This document shows positions 1 to 5,725 of a DNA stretch of 13,468 nt, piece by piece (the first letter of the stretch is position 1; each line of letters begins with the position of its first letter). The position numbers were made by a program, and so were the translations under genes. The notes beneath the pieces were generated by a model. It was given only the letters and a program-made list of their open reading frames with translations. It made no database searches and had not been told where the DNA came from. This DNA comes from CAZDUS01 sp964609375 (GTDB lineage: Bacteria; Verrucomicrobiota; Kiritimatiellia; CAIKKV01; CAITUY01), in assembly GCA_964609375.1 (NCBI GenBank), contig CAZSSA010000067.1:1-13468 (forward strand). Reading direction: 5' to 3'.

Positions 1-220
1 TCCATCCGCAAGACAGGGTTCACTTTTTTGAAAATCTCTTGGTTTTCGCGTCTTTTCGCGATTTTCGTAGTGGTCCTACTGCCGAATTTAGGATTACTGA
101 CCAACAGGAAAAGCGACCCCCATGGGCTACTTTCTGACATCCGCGGGCGAAGACGCAGTGCCGGGAAATTTCCTTGCGAGTCCGAGAACGCATACCCCCG
201 GCTCACCGGTGAAGGAACGT
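1..220. other. Left-edge stretch with no recognised gene
   Basis: I see no convincing gene here. One plus-strand frame is open from the window edge to 228 and encodes a hydrophobic run (around bases 55-105) resembling a signal peptide or membrane segment. It would need a TTG start at 28, has no good ribosome binding site and matches no family I recognise. On the minus strand this is the region downstream of ppk, where a terminator would be expected, but I find no GC-rich hairpin followed by a T run. It may be decayed sequence associated with the RHS relic that follows. Confidence 0.4.
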
Positions 221-262
221 GGCTATAGGTATTATCAGCCGGAAACGGGGAGGTGGCTCTCA
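221..262 (+). pseudogene. Remnant of an RHS-repeat-associated core domain
   Basis: These 42 bases encode the 14 residues GYRYYQPETGRWLS, which match the well-known RHS/YD core signature (YRYYxPxTGRWLSRDP) up to, but not including, the expected RDP. RHS core proteins are large polymorphic toxins or surface proteins in which this motif closes the beta-cage before a variable C-terminus. The frame is open on both sides (start codon possible at 122, stop at 490), but the residues before the motif match nothing clearly. After it the frame runs into the antisense of the ppk 3' end only 27 bases later, so the roughly 70-100 residues that normally follow are missing. I read it as a truncated relic abutting ppk; a short expressed orphan fragment is less likely. 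Confidence 0.55.
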
Positions 263-289
263 CTGGCGCGGCCACTTCCGTTGTTTTCC

Positions 290-2392
290 TTAGCGGGTTC
301 CGGGGCGATGGGGATTGAAAATGGTGACTTGACGAGTGGACGATTTGGCCTGATCGAGGAAGGAGCGGTAGAGTTTTTCCTGACTGCGAACCGGTTTGCT
401 GCCCGGTTTGGGTTTGCTTCGCCCATAGCGGCCATCGGGATGCAATTGACGTCCCTTGGCGGTATCGGCGAGGCAGGTTTCCAGGATTGAAATCAGTCGT
501 TTGCGGGCGGGGTCGCTTTCGACAGGGATAAGGAGTTCGATGCGGCGGTCAAGGTTGCGGGGCATCCAGTCGGCACTGGTGATGAAGACCCGTGGTTCGC
601 CGCCGTGATGGAAATACAGGATGCGGCTGTGTTCGAGGAAGCGATCCACGATGCTGACGACGGAGATGGTTTCGCTCAGCCCCGGGACGCCGGGCCGCAA
701 GGCGCAGGTGCCGCGGACGTTCAGCCTGATGATGACTCCGGCTTTTGAGGCGGCGTAGAGGGCTTCGATGAGGGGTGGATCCACGAGGGCATTCAGTTTG
801 GCCATGATGACGGCTTTCTGTCCCTGGGAAGCGCGGGCGGTTTCGTTTTCGATGAGGTTGAGGAGGTGGTCGCGCAGTCCGATGGGGGCGGCTTCGATGG
901 CGCGGTATTTGGAGGGCTGGGCGTACCCGGTAATGGTATTGAAGAAGAGGGAAGCATCGGCGGCGAGATCCTCGTTGCCGGTCATGAAGCTGATGTCGGT
1001 GTAGAGTCGGGCGGTGATCTCGTTATAGTTACCGGTTCCGAAATGGAGGTAGCGGCGGATGCCGCCGGTTTCGCGGCGGATGATCATGCAGAGTTTGGCG
1101 TGGGTTTTCAGGCCCTTGATGCCGTAGATGACCTGGGCGCCAGCCTGCTCAAGTTCCTCGGCCCTGTTGATATTGCGGGCCTCGTCGAAGCGGGCTTTGA
1201 GTTCCACGATGACGGTGACCTGCTTGCCCTGTTTGGCGGCGCGGACGAGGGAGGCGACGATAGGGCTATCGGGGCTGGTCCGGTAGAGGATTTGCTTGAT
1301 GGCAAGAACATCGGGATCGTCGGCGGCCTGGGCGACGAGGCGTTCGACGGGTTCGAAGGATTCGAAGGGGTGGCACAGGAGGATGTCCTGCCGGGAAAGG
1401 AGGGAAAACAGGGATTCGCCTGCCGGGGCTTGCCGGGAGGGAATGGGTTCCCAGACGGGGGCGCGGAGGGAGTTGTCGCCGAAGGAAAGGCCGAGGTTAA
1501 AGAAGGCGGTAAGGCCGATGGGTTCGTGAATGTCCTGGATGTCCTGTGAATTGAGACGGAGTGAACGTTGAAGGAAACGGCGTGCTTCGTCCGAGGCGTT
1601 GGCCGCGATCTCGAGGCGAACGCAATCGCTCTCGCGCCGCTGGGTGAGGATTTGCCGCATATTGCCGAGCAGGTCACCGGCCAGATCCTCGCGGATGGCG
1701 AGATCGGCGTTGCGGGTAATCCGGAACGGGGTGGCCTCCACGATTTGTTCATCGGGGAAGAAGATCTCCAGATGCATCCGGATGGCATTTTCCGTCATGA
1801 TGCAGGCGGTGCCGTTATTGGATGTCAGATTGATGATACGGTTCAGATTGCGGGGGAGGGGGACAATGGCGAAACGGGTGGTCTTGCGGGGGCCCGCCGT
1901 GCGGAGTCGGATGAGGATGCAAAGGGAGAGAGGAGGGAGGGGGGGGAATGAAGCGGGAGCGGATGCCGCGAGGGGGGTCAGGAGCGGAAAGATTTCCTGA
2001 TAGAAGATGGTTTTGAGTTGCTGGATTTGCTCCGGCGTCAGTTGATCTGGAGAGAGGCGCCGGATGCCGTGGGTGGCAAGGCCGGATTCAATATCGAGCA
2101 GGCAGGCATATTGATCGGCGGTCATGCGGCGGACGCGTTCCGATATCAGGGCCAGTTGACGCACGGGGCTCAGGCCCGAGGGGTCGGGATTTTTGCTGCC
2201 CTGCCGGATGAGTTGCTGAAGGCCGCCGACGCGGACCATGAAGAATTCATCGAGGTTTGAGGCGGTGATGGCCAGGAACTTCAGGCGTTCCAGAAGGGGT
2301 GTGGAGGGATCCCTGGCCTCCTCCAGAACGCGGTTGTTGAAGTCCAGCCAGCTCAATTCCCGGTTAAAAAAGCGTGGGTGTTGATCAGCCAT
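290..2392 (-). CDS. ppk: Polyphosphate kinase 1
   Basis: A 700-residue protein with the full length and layout of PPK1, the cytoplasmic enzyme that reversibly transfers the gamma-phosphate of ATP to inorganic polyphosphate. The N-terminal domain begins with FFNRELSWLDFNNRV (about 8-22) and contains SNLDEFFMVRV (45-55). The first phospholipase-D-like catalytic half has ILYRTSPDSPI (368-378), VELKARFDEARNI (396-408) and GLKTHAKL (427-434), placing the autophosphorylated histidine at H431. The second half has RFLEHSRILYF (584-594) with the second conserved histidine, H588. Beyond the usual ending (HPDGRY, 651-656) there is a basic tail of about 45 residues of no known role. The start ATG at 2392 lies inside the 3' end of ppx, with an 8-base overlap and an AAAGGA element 10 bases upstream, so translation is probably coupled. 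Identification is secure. Confidence 0.97.
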   Translation of the reverse strand: MADQHPRFFNRELSWLDFNNRVLEEARDPSTPLLERLKFLAITASNLDEFFMVRVGGLQQLIRQGSKNPDPSGLSPVRQLALISERVRRMTADQYACLLDIESGLATHGIRRLSPDQLTPEQIQQLKTIFYQEIFPLLTPLAASAPASFPPLPPLSLCILIRLRTAGPRKTTRFAIVPLPRNLNRIINLTSNNGTACIMTENAIRMHLEIFFPDEQIVEATPFRITRNADLAIREDLAGDLLGNMRQILTQRRESDCVRLEIAANASDEARRFLQRSLRLNSQDIQDIHEPIGLTAFFNLGLSFGDNSLRAPVWEPIPSRQAPAGESLFSLLSRQDILLCHPFESFEPVERLVAQAADDPDVLAIKQILYRTSPDSPIVASLVRAAKQGKQVTVIVELKARFDEARNINRAEELEQAGAQVIYGIKGLKTHAKLCMIIRRETGGIRRYLHFGTGNYNEITARLYTDISFMTGNEDLAADASLFFNTITGYAQPSKYRAIEAAPIGLRDHLLNLIENETARASQGQKAVIMAKLNALVDPPLIEALYAASKAGVIIRLNVRGTCALRPGVPGLSETISVVSIVDRFLEHSRILYFHHGGEPRVFITSADWMPRNLDRRIELLIPVESDPARKRLISILETCLADTAKGRQLHPDGRYGRSKPKPGSKPVRSQEKLYRSFLDQAKSSTRQVTIFNPHRPGTR

Positions 2393-3995
2393 CGAATGCG
2401 GGTCCTTTCATGGTGCTGGCGGTACGCAAGACGACTTGCATGCCGAAGATGGATTCGAACAGGCTGCCTTTTTCGCGGAGGGCCAGCCGTTCCATGGTGA
2501 CATCCTCCACATTGGCGATGGTGATGACAAAGCGTTTATCCTCGCGGGAGAAGGTGATGTCATGGGTGTGCTGGATATGGCTGCGGTCGAGGGCATCGGC
2601 GATGCGCAGGATGGAGGCCAGTTTGGAGGTGGTGATTCGGCTCTCGCGGTCGAGGGCGGCGTATTCGGGATGAGTCGGGCGGGGGACGGAACGGCGGTGG
2701 TAACGGGCGATGAGGGCGACGATGGTGTTATCGCGCTGGGTGAGGCCGAAGAGTTCGCTGTTAAGAATGAGGTACATGGAGTGTTTATGGTGGGAGGTGT
2801 TGCTCACGAAGGTGCCGATGTCGTGCAGGATGGCGGCGGTGCGCAGGAGTGCCTCGTGGTGAGCGCCGAGCCCGTGTTCAGGTTGGAGCGCGCGGAAGAG
2901 TTTGAGGGCGATATCGGCAACCTGGGCGGCGTGGGTTTCGTCGAATCGGTACTGGCGGCCCAAGGCGGTGGCGGAGTGAGCCAGTTGTTCGGCGAACCGT
3001 GAGGTGCCCACGGACTGGCCGGCCATTTTCATCAGGAGGCCGCGGCGCATGCTCTTGACGGTGAGGATCATGTTTTTGACGCCAAAGGCGCGGGCAACGC
3101 GGTCATAGATCAGGAGTGTTTGGCCGGCGGTCTCGGCTTCGTGTGGTGGCAGGTGATGGTCGCGCATCAGGTCTTCGGGGGAAGTGGCGACGATGGTTTC
3201 GGCGAGGGTGAAGCGTGGCATCCGGATGAGGGTGGTATCGGATGAGTTCCAGCCGCCGACGAGGCGGCGAGCGGCATTTTCGATGTCGCCGGCCAGGGCG
3301 ATCAGGACCGGTTTTTTTGTGACCGGAACGCTTTCGGCCATCTGGTTCACGGTGCGCTGGATATGTTGATCCAGGACAGCGCAGAGACGGCTGGGCGGGG
3401 TTTGGTAAGTGTCGAGTGATTCCTGGATACGGAGGGCTCCGAGTTTGTAGGTTCTGGAGTGGGTGACGAAGCCGTCCTGAACCAGAAGCAGGCGGGTGGT
3501 GCCGCCCCCGACCTCGATGATGATGACACTGCCCTTGAGCAGGGCGGGTGAGGCTTCGAAGAGGTCGTGGGTGGCCAGATGGATGAGATGTTCCACCTCG
3601 GCATCTTCGAGGATGGTCACCGGGATGCCGGTGGCGATATAGATGCGGTCAAGAAAGGCATCGCGGTTGGCTGCTTCGCGCACGGAACTGGTAGCGACGG
3701 CCCTGATCTGGTCGGGGGCGGTGATGCCGTATTCTTCCATGATCTGGCGGAACCCGCGGATGATGTCGACGCATTCCTCGATGGAGGCGCGGTTAATGCT
3801 GCCGGCGCCAAACGTTTCCTTGCCGAGGCTCACGGAGCGCTGGAGGGATTCCAGGACGTTCATGCGGGTTCCGGTGATTTCAGCAATATCCAGGCGAATG
3901 GCGCGGGCGCCGATATCCAGGACGGCCACCTGACGGGGTTGGGGGGTGGGGACTGTCGCCGCGCGGGGTGGATGGGCTTTGTGTTGTGTTGCCAT
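2385..3995 (-). CDS. ppx: Ppx/GppA-family phosphatase with C-terminal HD domain
   Basis: A 536-residue protein of the exopolyphosphatase / pppGpp phosphohydrolase family (ASKHA fold), expected to remove terminal phosphates from polyphosphate in the cytoplasm. The N-terminal actin-like lobes carry VLDIGARAIRL (25-35), ATSSVREAANRDAFLDRI (101-118), a probable catalytic glutamate at E133, and EVGGGTTRLLLV (161-172). The C-terminal HD domain has ILHDIGTF (389-396), HHKHSMYLILNSEL (402-415) and ARYHRR (430-435), as in long PPX proteins. Odd points: the usual GSNS of the first phosphate loop is GARA, and the glutamate normally ending the GGGSTE motif is an arginine (R168). I chose the ATG at 3995; an in-frame ATG at 4034 adds 13 unconserved residues. 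Neither has a strong ribosome site. It is the first gene of the ppx-ppk pair. Substrate (polyphosphate or pppGpp) is inferred from the neighbouring ppk. Confidence 0.9.
   Translation of the reverse strand: MATQHKAHPPRAATVPTPQPRQVAVLDIGARAIRLDIAEITGTRMNVLESLQRSVSLGKETFGAGSINRASIEECVDIIRGFRQIMEEYGITAPDQIRAVATSSVREAANRDAFLDRIYIATGIPVTILEDAEVEHLIHLATHDLFEASPALLKGSVIIIEVGGGTTRLLLVQDGFVTHSRTYKLGALRIQESLDTYQTPPSRLCAVLDQHIQRTVNQMAESVPVTKKPVLIALAGDIENAARRLVGGWNSSDTTLIRMPRFTLAETIVATSPEDLMRDHHLPPHEAETAGQTLLIYDRVARAFGVKNMILTVKSMRRGLLMKMAGQSVGTSRFAEQLAHSATALGRQYRFDETHAAQVADIALKLFRALQPEHGLGAHHEALLRTAAILHDIGTFVSNTSHHKHSMYLILNSELFGLTQRDNTIVALIARYHRRSVPRPTHPEYAALDRESRITTSKLASILRIADALDRSHIQHTHDITFSREDKRFVITIANVEDVTMERLALREKGSLFESIFGMQVVLRTASTMKGPAFDG
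2403..2408 (-). promoter_or_regulatory. Ribosome binding site of ppk inside ppx
   Basis: AAAGGA on the minus strand, 10 bases upstream of the ppk ATG and within the last codons of ppx. The slightly long spacing and the overlapping ATGGCTGA start/stop suggest reinitiation by ribosomes finishing ppx. Confidence 0.5.
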
Positions 3996-4010
3996 AGCAG
4001 TCTTATTTGT

Positions 4011-4032
4011 AAGGCACCGATGCCAAAGGCAC
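4011..4032. promoter_or_regulatory. Palindrome and direct repeat in the divergent intergenic region
   Basis: GGCACCGATGCC (4013-4024) is a nearly perfect 12-base palindrome. AAGGCAC occurs at 4011-4017 and again at 4026-4032, start to start 15 bases apart. The element sits between the divergent ppx and nfrB-like genes, just upstream of the proposed plus-strand promoter, where an operator could act on both. It is short enough to be chance. Confidence 0.25.
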
Positions 4033-4043
4033 AATGGAAAAAC

Positions 4044-4073
4044 TTGAATGAAACGGCGTGGTTAGCCTACACT
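4044..4073 (+). promoter_or_regulatory. Candidate sigma-70-type promoter of the nfrB-like operon
   Basis: TTGAAT (4044-4049) and TACACT (4068-4073) each match 4 of 6 consensus bases, with an 18-base spacer. Transcription would start near 4080, giving a leader of about 24 bases before the ATG at 4104. I see no GG-N10-GC sigma-54 element in this intergenic region. The match is modest; the location is its best support. Confidence 0.3.
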
Positions 4074-4090
4074 CTGCCGACATGCGGGGG

Positions 4091-4095
4091 GAAGG
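4091..4095 (+). promoter_or_regulatory. Ribosome binding site deciding the nfrB-like start
   Basis: GAAGG, preceded by a run of G, lies 8 bases before the ATG at 4104. It favours this start over the in-frame ATG at 4020, which lacks such a site and would lie upstream of the proposed transcription start. Confidence 0.6.
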
Positions 4096-4103
4096 CTGAT
4101 TTC

Positions 4104-5717
4104 ATGGACTTGTCATTTAGCATATGGTTCTTCTTCAGGAATTTTTTCTTTGTCCTGGCGGGGTTTTATCTACTCAGTGGATTGGATGACCTGATCGTTG
4201 ACTGTATTTTTTACGGCCGGTTGATTTTCCGGAAACTATTCCGGCGCGGGGTGATTCGTCCGGTGACCCGAGAGCAACTGGAGGCGGTTCCTGAGAAGCT
4301 GGCGGTGATCATTGTTCCGGCGTGGGATGAGTCTGCGGTGATCGGGCGGATGTTGTTGAACACGATCAACACGGTGCTCTACCGGAATTACCAGATATTC
4401 GTGGGGACCTACCCGAACGACGAGGCGACCAAGCTGGAAGTGGAGAAGATTCGCGAGATTTATCCGAATGTCCAGGTGGCGGTGACTCCGGCGAACGGTC
4501 CCACCAACAAAGCGGACTGCCTGAACTGGATCTTCCAGGGGGTCAAGGTGTTTGAGAAGGATCACGACTGCCGGTTTGAGTTCTTTGTGTTCCATGATGC
4601 CGAGGATGTGGTGCATCCGCTTTCGCTTAAGTATTACAACTTTTTGACACCGAGGATTCCGTTTATCCAGGTGCCAGTATTTCCGCTGGAGCAAAAGTGG
4701 TACAACCTGACGGTAGGCATGTACATGGATGAATTTGCGGAGAACCACACCAAGGATTTGCGGGTTCGGGAGGTGTTGTCGAGGGCGATTCCGTCGGCGG
4801 GAGTGGGGACGGCGATGACCCGGGAGGCGATGGATTATCTTGCCACGCTGCGGAACAACCAGTTGTTTGATATCAAGTCGCTGACCGAGGATTATGTGAT
4901 GGGGCTCAGTCTGAAGGACATGCCGGGCCGGAAGATCTTGCTGCAGCAGGAAGTGGAGCGGGAGGTGATGGTGAGGGATGCCAAGGGGCAGGAAGTCCGC
5001 CGGCGGGTGATGGAGAAGGTGGCGACGCGTGAGTTCTTTCCGTCCACGTTTGCGGCGGCGGTGCATCAGAAATCCCGGTGGATATTGGGGATTGCGCTAC
5101 AGGGGTGGAGTTTCGGGTGGACGGGCAAGTTGGGTTTAGATTACTGCCTGCTCCGGGATCGGAAATCGGTTCTGGCGAATTTGTTGACGGTGGCGGGGTA
5201 TTTTGTGGTGGGGTACTGGGGGCTTTCGTACGTGATCGGGCAGATCAAGCCTGAATGGGCAGTCCCGCCGCTGGTTGCTGTAGAGGAGCCGGGGTATGTG
5301 GTGGTGAAGGTGGTCATGGGGTTGTTCTTCTGGCGGTTATTCAACCGGATCGTGTGTACATGGCATGTGTATGGGTTCCTTCAGGGGTTGATGGCCGTGC
5401 CGCGACTTTTTTATGGGAATTTTTTGAATTTTGCGGCAACATGGAAAGCGATCAAGCGATACATCGTGGCGCGGGTGGCGGGCAAGGTTCCGGAGTGGGG
5501 CAAGACGTCGCACGCGTATCCGTCGGAGGCGCAACTGAGAACCTTCCGGCGAAAATTAGGGGATCTGCTGCTTGACCGGCGCCTGATTACGGCGGCCCAG
5601 TTGGAGTCGGCGTTGGCACGGCAGAAAACAGAGGGGAAGAAGCTGGGCGAGATTCTGGTTGAAATGGGAGCGATCAAGGTTGCCGATCTTCAGATGGCGT
5701 TGGATCTGCAACGATAA
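4104..5717 (+). CDS. nfrB: NfrB-like membrane glycosyltransferase with C-terminal MshEN c-di-GMP-binding domain
   Basis: A 537-residue inner-membrane family-2 glycosyltransferase, most likely a processive exopolysaccharide synthase. A membrane helix (about 7-26) ends in SGLDD, as in E. coli NfrB. The GT-A domain shows VPAWDES (71-77), GTYPND (101-106), NKADCLN (135-141), HDAEDVV with the DxD-type motif (164-170), SAGVGT (231-236), SLTEDY (259-264) and QKSRW (322-326), i.e. the D, DxD, TED and QxxRW set of cellulose-synthase-like enzymes. Membrane helices follow at about 356-380 and 398-445. Residues 484-536 form an MshEN domain: two 24-residue motifs separated by exactly 5 residues. The first has R493 where glycine is usual. 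E. coli NfrB is longer (about 745 residues) and makes a c-di-GMP-dependent polymer reported to contain ManNAc; the sugar here is unknown. No nfrA partner lies in the window. The gene is 8 bases upstream of a c-di-GMP synthesis/degradation gene. Confidence 0.88.
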   Translation: MDLSFSIWFFFRNFFFVLAGFYLLSGLDDLIVDCIFYGRLIFRKLFRRGVIRPVTREQLEAVPEKLAVIIVPAWDESAVIGRMLLNTINTVLYRNYQIFVGTYPNDEATKLEVEKIREIYPNVQVAVTPANGPTNKADCLNWIFQGVKVFEKDHDCRFEFFVFHDAEDVVHPLSLKYYNFLTPRIPFIQVPVFPLEQKWYNLTVGMYMDEFAENHTKDLRVREVLSRAIPSAGVGTAMTREAMDYLATLRNNQLFDIKSLTEDYVMGLSLKDMPGRKILLQQEVEREVMVRDAKGQEVRRRVMEKVATREFFPSTFAAAVHQKSRWILGIALQGWSFGWTGKLGLDYCLLRDRKSVLANLLTVAGYFVVGYWGLSYVIGQIKPEWAVPPLVAVEEPGYVVVKVVMGLFFWRLFNRIVCTWHVYGFLQGLMAVPRLFYGNFLNFAATWKAIKRYIVARVAGKVPEWGKTSHAYPSEAQLRTFRRKLGDLLLDRRLITAAQLESALARQKTEGKKLGEILVEMGAIKVADLQMALDLQR

Positions 5718-5725
5718 GAGCGTTT

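Noticed and set aside
40..64. CGCG-N6-CGCG inverted repeat as a terminator hairpin
   Set aside because: The stem is only 4 bases, and no T run follows in the orientation needed to end ppk transcription.
28..228. Possible small secreted or membrane protein with a hydrophobic N-terminus
   Set aside because: Needs a TTG start without a good ribosome site, the frame is also open to the window edge, and the rest of the sequence is unrecognisable.
866..1549. Plus-strand open frame of 227 codons opposite ppk
   Set aside because: Glycine-, glutamate- and aspartate-rich composition typical of the antisense of a GC-rich gene; ppk is clearly real.
3567..4103. Long in-frame plus-strand extension upstream of the nfrB-like gene, through the antisense of ppx
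   Set aside because: The residues are low-complexity and match no family, the region is the shadow of a well-supported ppx gene, and a good ribosome site plus the conserved membrane start place the gene at 4104.
3996..4103. Sigma-54 promoter for the neighbouring NtrC-type regulator
   Set aside because: I searched both strands for a GG-N10-GC pair in a TGGCAC/TTGC setting and found none; the nearest look-alike has a spacing of 7.
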